A stretch of 64,000 bases of DNA from Epiperipatus broadwayi. Lineage: Eukaryota > Onychophora > Udeonychophora > Euonychophora > Peripatidae. Under the pieces are notes generated by a model. That model was not told the DNA's origin and did no database searches. It was given only the letters and a program-made list of their open reading frames with translations. Position 1 is the first letter of the stretch. Every line of letters begins with the position of its first letter. Both the position numbers and the translations under genes were made by a program. The stretch is taken from positions 1,151,501-1,215,500 of the forward strand of contig JAQFVV010006450.1 in the NCBI GenBank assembly GCA_028023455.1. The letters run 5' to 3'. Shown piece by piece: positions 46,236 through 57,979 of the stretch.

Positions 46236-47918
46236 TAGGTCGTCCCTATATGATGTGAGGTTAGCTTTTTTATCTGCCTCAAATTTACACAGGTGCATAT
46301 TTCTATACAAAAACGAAGTTAAACCAGAAAGTTTGTGGTTAGTTGGTGAATTGGAAAGAGGGTGGGAGTGTCCTATAACATCAAGGGGTTTGATTAGCAT
46401 CTTATAATTAATATGTGTGTGTTCTTGCTGCATATGTAGGTCCAGGTATTTAACTTGTTTATGGGCATTTTTATTCTCCATGTTAAACGTAAGCCCTGTA
46501 GTGTTTTGAAGTTCATTTTTTATTTGTAGAATAATTGGAGAGGGAGCGGCTATGAAGATATCATCAACGTATCTAGTGTATATGGATAGCAAGTTAGATT
46601 CTTGGTATTTTGGAATTATTTGCTTTTCAAAATAATTTAAAACTATACTTGAGATGGTGCCACTCATAGGCAGTCCCATTGGACAACCGTCTTTCATATG
46701 AAACCACTGGTTGTGAAAGAATGCCATAATATTTTTATCAAGCCAAGCTAAAAAGTCTATAATAAAGTCAATTAGTGGCTGAGCTAAATTGTGGTTTATA
46801 AGCTCTTCTCTTACAATCTGAATAGATTTAGCTCTACAAATGGAGCCGTATAATTCCGAAACATCAATAGTAGCCAATGTAGTGTCTGGGTTCAAAACTA
46901 GGTCTTTTATTTTTGCAACAAATTGAAATGACAAATTTATGGTATATGAACTGAATCCCAAAGCTTGAATGAGCTGTTGGTTAACCCATTTCGCAGTATT
47001 GGAATAGTGGACTCCTCCAAAATCTAAAATAAGTCGCAATGGAATATCAGCCTTGTGTATTTTGGCATTGGCAAACATCCTTGGAGGAATGGATGCAGAC
47101 GGGTAAAGCCTATAATATTCTGCCTTAGAGAAAGCTTTATTACAGTGTGGTCTGAGAATGGAAGAAATAAACTTATCCTTATTTAATTTGTTATTGAAAT
47201 CAGGAAGCCTTTGAAATTGTAGTTTATTAATTTGCGGATCTAGTTTAGATGTGTAGTCCTGTGTTTTGAATCTATTGCCCTTATCCTCCAGCATGCATGT
47301 GATATTTGCGTCTTTAAAAAATTGTTTGTTTTTTGTTATGTTTGCTTGAACAGATATGTGTGCGTATATATAAAGATTTATGCTGTAGAGCATTAACTAC
47401 TTGAGTAATGTATTTATCTTTATCTGGATCATTGAACAAACCTGCTTCAACATCAGCCATAAGCTTCATATTGGGATGTTTCCATCCACCCCCAACATAT
47501 CGTGGGCCTTTACATAAAACATCTCATATCTCTTGTGGGATTGGCATATCCATAACGTTCACAAAGGCTGAGGCTTCAGGGTCTTGAAAGCTGACATTCT
47601 GCTGATAAGCCAAAAACGCAAGTTTTTTATTAAATTTGCGCTTAAGAGAAGCACTGGGATTATTACACTTGTGCTGTATAAATGCATTAATTGGGAAGTG
47701 AGCTAGAATTTTCCTTCATCTCTTGATTTGTTTGCATAACGCTTTACGACATCCTTTAATGATGAAATTGAGAAGAAATATTTTTATTTTCTTGACAATG
47801 TTGTTGCGTTTGTAAATAGCTTGGTTAAGATTAAAGCTGCAGAATTTCGGAAAGACTTTAATCTCTCTGCATTTTATCAAAAACGCAATTCTCTCTTGGA
47901 ATTTGCATACAGAGAGAC

Positions 47919-47920
<2 letters not shown>
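46215..47920 (-). pseudogene. Penelope-like reverse transcriptase
   Basis: The longest open piece (47393-46215, 392 codons) contains the RT. PPRMFANAKIHK and DFGGVHYSNTAKWVNQQL occur in the fingers, motif A is IDVSELYGSI (D about residue 177), then GCPMGLPMSGTISS, catalytic YVDDIF, and KYLDLHM in the thumb. Upstream on the same strand the N-terminal domain continues in other frames (FNDPDKDKYITQ near 47425; FQERIAFLIKCREIK near 47875), with a stop near 47523 and a shift near 47370. The RT makes cDNA at the insertion site. Motif A usually reads DVxxLYTNIP-like in this family; YGSI is a divergence. Catalytic Asp residues are present, but the frame breaks make it inactive as it stands. Confidence 0.85.
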
Positions 47921-47976
<56 letters not shown>

Positions 47977-47977
47977 G
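47920..47977. repeat. (TTA)n microsatellite at the 5' edge of the Penelope-like element
   Basis: About 19 TTA units. It separates the element's N-terminal coding sequence from a family B fragment. Read on the minus strand it adds a run of Asn codons in frame with the ORF, which is probably fortuitous. Confidence 0.9.
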
Positions 47978-48103
47978 TATGTGGTCACTTGTATTGGTTG
48001 TATGAGATAGAATGAATGGCTGAAGGGAGCTTGAAAATCTATGTTCACATCTTTTATATTACATCTGGACCACAGGTATATAAAATATACTTGTATTTAA
48101 AAC
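47976..48103 (+). repeat. Family B fragment
   Basis: GTATGTGGTC.CTTGTATTGGTTGTATG and the block ending TATACTTGTATTTAAA match 44055-44155. Only this 3' part of family B is present; its other side is replaced by the (TTA)n tract. Confidence 0.65.
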
Positions 48104-48163
48104 ATTATTATTGTTATTGTTGTTATTATTATTGTTGTTGTTGTTATTGTTATTATTATTAAA
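48104..48163. repeat. (TTA)/(TTG) microsatellite
   Basis: Interspersed ATT and GTT triplets directly after the family B fragment. Confidence 0.85.
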
Positions 48164-51100
48164 TATCATCAAGTAGTTATGATTTTTAGAATAATATAGA
48201 GAAATATATTATATGATCGCTTTCCCTGTACAATTTGAGATGCTGTTTAGTAACTGGTATGACTGTGATCATTTGCCATCATCCTATACAGCTGTGTTAT
48301 AGCAATAAAATGTGATGTGTTTTAGTTCATTCATCCAAATAATATAAATGAAACGTTAGCATTAAAGTTAGCAAAAGTAAAAGAAAACCAAATGAAAAGT
48401 GTTCAGTTTTCTTTAATTTTTATAGTTATGCTTTAAGGTAACAAAATAAATTGATTAATTCTATACTTGATAGTGAATTGCTCACTGACACCTGATGAAA
48501 AGTGTTTATGGTTTGAGTCCTATTTACATGAAAAGTTTTTTTTTTTTACATTATATGGATCGTCAATTAGCTAGAAACTTTGAAGTTATGTTTAATTTAA
48601 TTATACATACATTAAAATTTATGACATAGTTCTAAAATTGAGTTGCTATGATGAACTATATGTAGGAGAGCAATAAGCAATAGCAAATGTTGACTATGAC
48701 TAGATCTTAGTATTCTATTGCTTCTTACCTAACTTCAAGCAGAGAACTTAACATACGTATATAATATAAATTTCTTGTCTTATGTTGGTCATATATACAT
48801 ATACAATATACATTTCTTATTTTATGTTGCGTTAAGCTTGCTATTGTAATCAAGAAGTGAAAATAGAATTTGACTTTTGTAATTTGTCATTGTTTTCCAG
48901 CTTTAAATCAAAGCTGTCATTTTGAGTGTTTTTAGATTTGTTGTTTATTATAAAGCGTTTTATATTACCAAGAGATAATTTTAAATTCTAATTCGGTTTT
49001 AGAATACCGTGAGATAGATGACTTTGAGAAAAAATGACATTTTATCTATAAAATAGTAATGTTCTTTTCACGATCGTATATATATACCTACATACCAACA
49101 TTTAATTTTTTGGCTTTTTTCAATATTATATGAACTAGAGTAGCTCTCTACTCTAGCACAATTTTTTGTAAGCTTGAGTAAACACTATGATATCAGGTAG
49201 TAGTGCAGAGTTTTGTTTGGGTTTTTTAATTTCAGGCTTTTAGTTTGATAGTAAGAAAGGAGCTTGGGATATGCATAACTGCATTGATTCCAAGTCTGAA
49301 TCCAAAGCCTTTATTGATATAAGGCCAAAAGCTAGAAACCTTTTTTTCTTACAATGCTTCATTACCTTGCTAATTGTAACTTTCCATTATATTCAATTCT
49401 CAGCTATATTTTCCCACTGAAAACAACCAATGTTTCACTTCATTAAAGAGTCTTTAAGGTAGTTTTTATAACGTAAATAAGATCTCTCTCATGTGAAAAC
49501 CATCTTAAGTTCACTATAAAATATATTTTAAGGAAGCCACCATTAAATTTACTTTACATGCTCAATTCAATGAAGATATATCCTTCTAACAGATTCTACT
49601 GTTAGCCCTTGTGGACAATTTTTGTCACTTTTGAACATTTGATTTTAATATTAAACCTTTATTTTATATTAGTGTTTGATAAATTGCACTTGACTTCATA
49701 GAAATATAAGTTTACAAATGAAAAACATTCTAAAAAAAATCATATTTGAACTTTGTGAATATTGTCAAAATAATAATAGTCATTTGATGGCAGGCAGGAT
49801 AGCAACCAAGAAAACCTCTTCAGAAAATCAATAAAATCTTCATTGATTGAAATTTATTGTTAAAACAGGAATGATTAAATGTGAAACCCTGATAAATCTA
49901 TAAAATTCTGATTTAAAAATTACAATTGCATTTATAATTTTTAGAATATTTTAAATATTCCAAACATGTCTATAAAAGTGTTAGCATTTTTACAAGGTTT
50001 TTAGTCATGTTTTTTTTTTGTTACTGTTAAGTTGGAATTTGTTAGTTTTTATTTTTAAAAATTAAATGTATATGTATAAGCTAAAAGTGTAATCATGTAT
50101 TTTTTTTAAAAAAATTATTATACAATTACTGTATAAAGATATCCATGAATTTTTAATGAATTATGCAAAAAAAAAATTATTTTATATTCCAAAAATCTTC
50201 TAAAAATCACAAATGTTCTCAAACCTAAAGTACAAAGAATTAACTCTCAAACACATGGAAGCTGGACTAAATTGCTTTGATTTTGCAGCCTATTGGAAAC
50301 AACTTATTTCATCACATTTTTTTTTAAATTATTGCATCAATATTATAATTCATTCTGTTTTCCATCATTAAATGAGTACAATATCAGAAAAATAATATTA
50401 AAGTTTGTGCAGAAGAGTGTTTTAAAGTGGAAAAATTATCATCACTATTTCTAAACAAATACCCACATAATATACTGAGCTTCTTAATATGAATATTTTT
50501 ACAAAAATAGATTCATATCATCACATTAAAAAAATTGAAAATCACATACTAAATTGTTTTCAACTGCCATCATATTTTCTGAATATTATGGAAAATATCT
50601 GAATGATTATTTTTTCTCATTAATTTTATATTACAATACGGAGTTTATATTTCACTCCTGTATAATAAATAGTTATACCACTATCAAGAAACAGTCTATC
50701 TGTTGTGAAAGCAGAAATTTTTAGGTATCTATGCTGCTTTTTAAAATCCAACCCCACTTATCATCCCAAAACTTTATCCAAGTATTTAAATTGATTCTCA
50801 AGATTATAATCATTCCATCTCAAAACAGCTGCTTTTTTCCCATCACTGATTAATAAGCAAATAAGTTTTTAATATTAATTGCTAAATTGAGTTTTTTCTA
50901 AGTTGCATTTAAAACATTAGGAATAATAATTTGATCAGTGTAATTTCTTAATAGCAATCTGGAATATCTAAAATAATAGTTTTAAAAACATATAAGAATA
51001 GTTCAAATAGTGAGTTTTTAAGGTTAATCATAATTATATGTTTTAAAATAAAAGGAAATGAAAAATTCCACATTCCAGCTTATTCTAAACTAAATGTTTT

Positions 51101-51165
51101 AAAATTTAAAGACATGTTGTTAATAGCAGTGTCATATGGCTTTCTCATATGTTTACTCATATTCT
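48164..51165. other. AT-rich non-coding stretch, no gene seen
   Basis: A small perfect hairpin CTAGAGTAG/CTACTCTAG sits near 49135-49156. Otherwise nothing recognisable. Confidence 0.55.
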
Positions 51166-51174
51166 GAGTTGCAG

Positions 51175-51265
51175 CTCAACTTGATCTTTACTGATGAAGG
51201 CAAAAGTCGGAAATTGGTCTGGGTATAGGAATATTATTGTAGCACTGTACTCTATGGTATCCCCT
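51175..51265 (+). ncRNA. Degenerate hammerhead-like motif, copy 4
   Basis: Plus strand: CTGATGA, then A-GGC-AAAA-GTC-G (helix II with one G-U pair), GAAAT, then TGGTC followed by TGGG. It has the same order and spacing as the copies at 22.0, 42.5 and 59.1 kb, and its downstream TGGGTATAG..AAT resembles their 3' flank. ACTAGT has become ATTGGT, so the palindromic helix III is lost. Helix I is weak. Probably a fossil copy. Confidence 0.35.
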
Positions 51266-52210
51266 TATTAGTCAAGTTTATGGTAGATGACTTTAGGATA
51301 GGATGAAATGAAATACTTTTAGAATTTAAAGTTATATTTATTAACTGTAATAAATATGTATTGTGGCTTATTTCTGATAAAATTACAATTCACATTATAA
51401 TGAAAGGCATTACACTGTTAGAAACTGTCTTTTTTGATATATGAGATATTCGATATATTTCTATATTTATAATATACAAAAGTTAATTTTCTATCGTAAG
51501 TTTTTATCAGGATTTTTTTATTTATTTATTTAACAAATGTCTTTTTTAAAGAAAACGGTTGCAAATAGATAAATGAAATGAAACAGAAATAGAATTTGTT
51601 TAGAAACTAAAAAGAAATACTTTTGCATTCTAATGTTTTATTGATTTCTTATTATCTTTGTAATGGAAAACAAAAGTTATTGGATGTTTTGTTTTGTTTT
51701 TTGAAAATGGAAATCTGCAATTACAAAAGTTTAATTAATTTCCTAATCAGTGACTGCTAATGTTTAAATAGACAAATAGAATATATAAACAATTTTTTGT
51801 GTATGGAGTTTATATTTCATTCCATACAGAACCTTGCGGTGTAGATATATACTCCTGTTGCATGTCTGGAACCGGTTTTGAAACCTGATCAGAAGAATTT
51901 GTTTTTAGATTCTAATCAGGCTTTTTTTTTTCTGAGCAGCCAACCTAGATAGCAATCTAATATTAGTCTTCGGCAATTTTTTGACTGATGGATTAAGTCT
52001 TCTGATCCTTCTCTTTGAACGAGCATAGCAAATATTGTCTTCTCTTTCACTGTCCTTTCAGGAAAATCTGTTGGAGGGCTTTTTGCCCACAGTAATTATT
52101 TAATGGCTGTTTTATTTTTACTTGCCTGTTATTGCACGATTAATGATCTCAACAGGATCATTATTTTTACATGCTGTTGCATGTGAATTAGTGGATAGTT
52201 AAATAAATAT
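51266..52210. other. Non-coding stretch, no gene seen
   Basis: AT-rich sequence with a T-run near 51922. No domain or repeat recognised. Confidence 0.5.
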
Positions 52211-52211
52211 T

Positions 52212-52447
52212 TGAAAGGCTTTATTAACTGGGAGTTCTTAAGAAGCTCAAATGTTGGGCATGCCGCACCCAAATCTATTCTAGGACCTCACATTTCAAAG
52301 TCTGACATTGCCATTGCACTATTTGGATGGCTTTATTGCTTAATTGTTCATAAGAAACTCAAGCACTGGAAATTTTAGCATCAGAGTCAATACTAGGATC
52401 CTATATCTCAAAGTCTGACATTACCTCTGTGCTAAACTGCTCAGATA
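52212..52447 (-). repeat. Two tRNA-derived SINEs head-to-tail
   Basis: Minus strand, first unit 52447-52328: A-box-like TTTAGCACAGAGG, B-box-like ATCCTAGTATTGACTC, tail TTCTTATGAAC..GCAATAAAGCC. A second unit starts at once (52327-52212) with GTGCAATGGCAATGTCAGACTTTG in parallel with the first, and ends AAGAACTCCCAGTTAATAAAGCC. They are diverged from each other, so the pair is not a recent duplication. Same family as 23463-23592. Confidence 0.6.
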
Positions 52448-53280
52448 AGAAGATAATTGTAAATGTTTAAATCATAATCTTAGGTTTCTTTTTTCACTTC
52501 TTTTCTCTTGCACATTTTAGTTAAAATGTGTTTAAATAGCTCGCTATAGCGCAGTGATCTCCTCAATATAATAAATAGCCTCTTTTATAGAAAACTGCCC
52601 GGTGGAGAAAATATTCCTCATCAATTTTCTTTTTAATAATACACATTGCAGTTCTGATTTAATTTTTTTGTTTGTTTGTTTAATCATCACAAACTCATTT
52701 TTAACATATTTTTTATTCCTTTTTTTTTTTTTTTCAGAAATTAGAATGGCCATACTTGCTTGGGAAATTCAATTATTAACTATAGTAAATTAAAGCAATA
52801 TAAATTTCTGTAATATGATACGTCAGTATTTGAAGTTGAACTGTTTTAAATATATTTTCATTTAAAAAAAAAAAAATCATTTCTATTATTTTTTAATTAT
52901 TTTAAACTTTTGATTTTATTTCCTTTATTTAGATGCATTCATATATTAATGGATCTAATAAATATTATAAAAATATGATATGCATGTTACTATAATCAAA
53001 TTTTTGATTCTTCACATAATTATTACTGTTGCTATCATTATTGTTTATGCTGCTGCTACTATGAAATCAATAGTAATTCTTGAACAGTTATATAAATAGC
53101 ATTTCTCTTCCAGACATTACAAAAATAATTAAAATAGCTGAATAAAAGTTTAATATATATTAAGAACAATAACCTAGGTTCAAATTTAAGAGATGCTTCA
53201 ATGTTTTTTCAAGTAGTTAAGAATTTTTACCAAACTTGATTAAAATTATTTTTTCGAGAAGCTTGGCCCAGATTTCAGTA
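52448..53280. other. AT-rich non-coding stretch
   Basis: Open frames on both strands at 52544-52793 overlap and are low complexity. No gene. Confidence 0.5.
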
Positions 53281-53285
53281 TTTTA

Positions 53286-53945
53286 GCAAGTGGGCATCTA
53301 ACAATTATTGAAAATCTGAAAGTGGACATATACAATTGTAAAAACATGATACAATTTTTATTACTCGAAAAAGGTATCACATACCTGCAAGCCCTAACTA
53401 TTAAGCCATATTCGCATTTTATTCTTTACAAACACTATGTGTGCGTGTGTGTAGATCAAATGATTTTTAGATATATTATGGTCATTCAATGTTCTAGCAA
53501 GTTGGACATCTAATCATTATTGAAAATCTCAAGATGATCAGATATACAGTTGTACCATTATATAATTTTTACTATTGGAAAAAAGTCTCATGCATCTGGA
53601 AGCCTTGACCATATAGCTAAATTCACATTTTATTCTTTACTCTCTCTGTAGATCAAGTGATTTTCTAATATATTATAGTCATTCAGTGTTTCTAACAAGT
53701 GGGCATCTAACCATTATTGAACATCTCAAGCTGAGTAGATATACAGTTGTAACATGACATTAGAAAAAGTTGTCACACACCGTCAAGCCCTAACCATATA
53801 GCCAAATTCACATTTTATTCTTTCTCTATGTAGATCAAATGATTTTTAAATATATTGTCAACCTAAGGACTTCTGCAAGCTCTGGTCCACATACCCAAAT
53901 TCACACTTTATTCTCTACTCTTTCTGTAGATTAAGTGACTTTCAA
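53286..53945 (+). repeat. Minisatellite, ~200-bp period, about 3.3 units
   Basis: Units start with GCAAGTGGGCATCTAA-like words at 53286, 53497 and 53695. Each contains ATTATTGAAAATCTCAAG, CATATAGCCAAATTCACATTTTATTC and GTAGATCAA.TGATTTT. A fourth is truncated (about 53862-53945). Spacing is 211 then 199 bp; units differ by 10-20%. No ORF runs through the array. Confidence 0.85.
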
Positions 53946-56912
53946 TTATCACATTGTGTTAATAGTATTTTCATTCAATTTGGAAATCTTTATATCTTAT
54001 GTCCAGCACTCTTATTATTATCTAAAGATTTATCCACTATTTAATTTTTTTAAGAACTATATATTCATTATTGAATTGTTCCTGTATTTTGTATATTTCA
54101 TAACCCTAGCAATTAGCACTGGTAGTAAAAGAAACTGGTCTTATAAAAGCTAAAGGTTTTTGGATTAATATTTTTTTAAAAAAGAAAAAAAAATAGGTGT
54201 GAATTAATCTATTGAATTGCTGTTCAGCTTGTCACGTGGGTGATCGAAAATTACTTGATTTTCATAACATTCTATCTTGTTTCAGATTCTTGATCAGCAT
54301 TTATCCTCTCATAATGTCATTCAATATTTTTTTTTGGTCTCTCTCTTTTAGTACTCCCATCCATTTTGCGTCTAAAAACTATTTTGAATATCTATTAAAG
54401 TGACCTAGTATCCTTTTCTCTTTTTCCAGTTTTTTCATTAAATCCTTAATTTTATCTTCACTACATACTCGCTCTTCATTTTAGCTGTCTGCCTTTTTTG
54501 TTTCTTCAACTTTTTTCAGGCCTTACCCCTCAAACGTATTGTACCCTTCTTTCATATGAAGCTTTTGAAGGATTTTCTTCTTCTTAACAAAACTCCTATC
54601 ATGCAGTAAACAAAATAGAAAAGTGGATTGCTATCCGAAATATAGTACCGAATTAAACTATAACTTTTTGTTTTCATGCTTCCTTCTGGGGTTTTTTTTT
54701 TTGTCACCTAATTGTGCATGAATTAGCACATCCGCCTGCACCCGAACTGGATAAACTTGAAAATTTTCTCACGACAGGCTTAGGATTTTTAAATGTGAAA
54801 TAATATTAATAAAACAAAAATAATGAAAGTGGAATTTTCGTGCCATAAACACGTCAAACAGTTAGACGTATGAGTTTCTGCGAGATTTTAAAACTGTTTG
54901 TGTGGCGGTGGAGAGATCTTCGCCTCACGCCGTATATTTCTAAAAAAAATAATCCATAATAAACATGGTATTTCTTAAAGGATGGAAAAATTGTTCCGTA
55001 AATTGTTAACGCAGTTAGTCATCCAATATTGGCCCTAAACGGGTATTCAGTTATTTTTAGTTAAGAGAATAAAATATTTTTTTTAAAAAACCGCTCAAAC
55101 CTTAATCACCCGGCAACAGAAGCCTAGTAAGTATCTCCTTCTTCTCTGATTCTCTAAGAGAGACTATTAAAGATGTATTTTGCCCTGCAGTCGACTATTT
55201 ATAAGAAAGGCTGTATATATATATATTTAATAAATTTATCTTTAAAATTTATTTTTACTGCATATTGCTCATTTAAACTTTTTTTTTTTTTAATTTCACT
55301 TATAAAGCCAATTTAATTGATTTCTAATTTCTCTTTTCATGGTGTTTGATTGATTCAGTTTAGGATTCAGAATAACAATGATTGCTTTTCTTTTTACAGC
55401 TCTGTGATGTCTAAACAGTTGAATCAATCTGTCTAGATGATTTTTTTTTTTTTAGTTTTATTTTAGAATATGTTCTCTGCTTGAGGTTGTCATGACCTGT
55501 CAGAATCATGAAAAAGAGATTTTGATGTGATTAGAGAAAGATATATTATTTCTTGCTGTGACTACATCGGTTTATTATTAGAATGCTGCTGTCTGCTCGC
55601 TGTTTGTGGTTTACAAAGACTTCCCATAAAGTTAAGACGAAGGCAAACAATAAAATAACTATTTGAAAATGACCTTAGCAAAACTTAGCTTTTCTTTCCC
55701 AATTTTTCTTTATTCATGGGGGATGTTTTTACTCACTAAGAATAGTATTCCTAAAAAGTTTTATAATTTGTTAAAATTCTTTCATTAACCTTTTTAAATT
55801 AGTTCAATTTAAACTCTGCATGATTGAAAGAACGAACTGATTGATGATTTATTATATTAGGAATACGTCTTATTGTTACACCTGAGCAGCATATTATCTC
55901 AGTCTAATCTAATTAAATCATTACCTGGAAAAGGGATTTTTTTTTTTAAAAAAAAAAAGTCAGTTTTTAAATTAAGATAGTGTTTATAAAAGTATAGCAC
56001 CCTCTCATTAATGTTGAATACCTCATCATAATATACCAATAGTCTTTTTTTTTTCAACCTAGATTAACCTGGGATTTTTATCTATCTTCAGTCTAATAGA
56101 TATCTGAAACCTATAACCATTAAATAATTAGCTATATTGATAAGTCTTTTGACTACTTCAGTGAAAAATTTTAAGCCTATCTATGAACTGATAAAAATGT
56201 AAAAGTTCCACAAAACTTAGCCTCAAACTCCAAATCATGACTTGGCATCTGGATTGAGGCTTTTCAGTTAAGAAACAAATTAAGACTATTAAAAAAGACG
56301 CATTGCATTAATTTTATTTCCATGTCAATTACTAATAAAAAAATTATTTCATGTTTATATTTTCTCATATCTACTTCTTTGCAATGGATAATGGTCTTTC
56401 ACATATAGTCCTGACAACATATCAGAAGAAAATTTGCCTCACAGAAAACGTGTAATATAATCATTAAACAGATCCGACTTGCCAGTAATTCAAGATATAG
56501 TTTCATCACCCAAGACTCTCAATTAAGATTCTATTTTTGAATGGTCAAACAAGAACTTACAATTGAATAATTACAGGGAAAGGGGGAAAGATTGAATTTC
56601 TTATGAGATTCCAAACAAATTTATTTTTTCCTAGATACAACTGGTGTCTCATCAACAGATTCATGACAGTTTATGATTATTATGCTAATCTGCTTCATAA
56701 ATGAAATTTATCAGCTACTGATCTATTTAAATATGGGCCACGTAATAAATAACTGTCAAATTTGTAGCTACATTGGCAAAATTTGAAGATCTTAATAAAG
56801 CCATTAATGAATCTATTTCCTGGTTGGACTCTCTACAGGTTACTTTATGATACCTTATAATAGTTAATCTATCTAAAAAATAAACGAAAAATATGCTCAA
56901 TAAGTTAGATCT

Positions 56913-56947
<35 letters not shown>

Positions 56948-57719
56948 TTTATTTAAATTACTCTTCTTTTTAATCTGTCTATCTAGATAAAATCTTGTAG
57001 TTGAAACTTTACATATATAATATATACTGTACATATTTCCAGTGCATAAATCTATCTGAAATATTGAATTAGCTATTTTGAGATGCAGACTCTAAACATT
57101 TATTCACAGAGGGCTTAGCTGAAAATTTCTTAACATTTGAGGTGATTTGATATAATGTATATATATTTAACCAGATATCTAGTTGACCTTGAAGAAAGTG
57201 CATTGGGCCATGTTGCAACAACAAATATAACTAAACTCCAAGTACATAGGATGATGGCTTACTATTCAATTATAATTTATGAGCATACTGAAGTCATTGT
57301 CAGTTTAAAGCCTATTGCTAATAATATTAACTCCATAACAGTAATATTTCCTGATTATCATATGAATATAATTGATGATGACTAAGGTGGCTAGAATATT
57401 TGTTAGTTTGGGCCAGTTATACTATTGAAGATTCATAATGTCACCACTAACAACTCAGGTTTGAATTTATACCTCTTTAATGGACGTTCCATTTACACAA
57501 AGCCATAGATTGGGCATTCATAAATCTCATTTATGATGTTGCACTTCTCAGCTAACTTAGTGGAATGCATAAATGAAAAGTGAATAAAGCAAAAAATATA
57601 TAACAACAATAGTTTTATTCTATGTAATAGTAACATGTAATGTATCTTTACATCCTCTCAAACAATAATGGGTAGGAGCTTTGGTAAGGCATTCATATTA
57701 CTAGATAATGATAAATTAC
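53946..57719. other. AT-rich non-coding stretch with a (TTG)n run
   Basis: (TTG)n lies at 56913-56941. A GC-richer patch at 54840-54935 (CACGTCAAACAGTTAGACG, GTGTGGCGGTGGAGAG) stands out but I recognise no element or gene. The 76-codon frame at 57155-57385 is unbiased in composition but has no splice-site or domain support. Confidence 0.5.
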
Positions 57720-57978
57720 ATTACCTTTTTTAATTATAAATTTTATTAAACGCCCATTATTATATTAAGTAATAATTTACTAAGGCTGTAACCTTAGAAA
57801 TAAGCGTCTGAAAATACGAAGGTAGGGACCTCTATAGGTCTTAAAACACAAGTTTACGCTATCTTTTCTTCATAGCGTAAGCTTGTGTTTTAAGACCTAT
57901 AGAGGTCCCTACCTTCGTATTTTTCAGACGCTTATTTCTAAGGTTACAGCCTTAGTAAATTATTAATTACCTTTTTTA
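57720..57978. repeat. Family A fold-back copy 4 with 13-bp target duplication
   Basis: Exact direct repeats ATTACCTTTTTTA (57720-57732, 57966-57978) enclose an insertion. It starts with the family A unit tail (ATTATAAATTTTATTAAACG), crosses the tail-head junction (AAGTAATAATTTACTAAGGC), runs to ACGCTAT at 57862, and then folds back. The right arm 57872-57965 is the reverse complement of 57770-57862 with only a couple of differences, and the loop is 9 nt. So the inserted molecule was circularly permuted and self-copied. Confidence 0.85.
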
Positions 57979-57979
57979 T

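Larger units (their letters stand above)
45560..47920 (-). mobile_element. Penelope-like element, EN+ type, decayed
   Basis: The minus strand holds an N-terminal domain, a Penelope-type RT and a GIY-YIG endonuclease in the order typical of Penelope-like elements. It is bordered by a (TTA)n array on its 5' side (47920-47977) and an (ATT)n-rich region on its 3' side. The terminal pseudo-LTRs usual for this class are not clearly seen. A GAGAGCTTTGAACC-like block near 45585-45600 may be the 3' end. Microsatellite borders on both sides could be insertion targets or secondary expansions. Confidence 0.8.

Noticed and set aside
54212-54403. 63-codon frame with Cys residues as a small protein
   Set aside because: Composition follows the local T-rich DNA; no signal peptide, regular Cys pattern or splice context.
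57155-57385. 76-codon frame as an exon
   Set aside because: No acceptor or donor at its edges and no recognisable protein.
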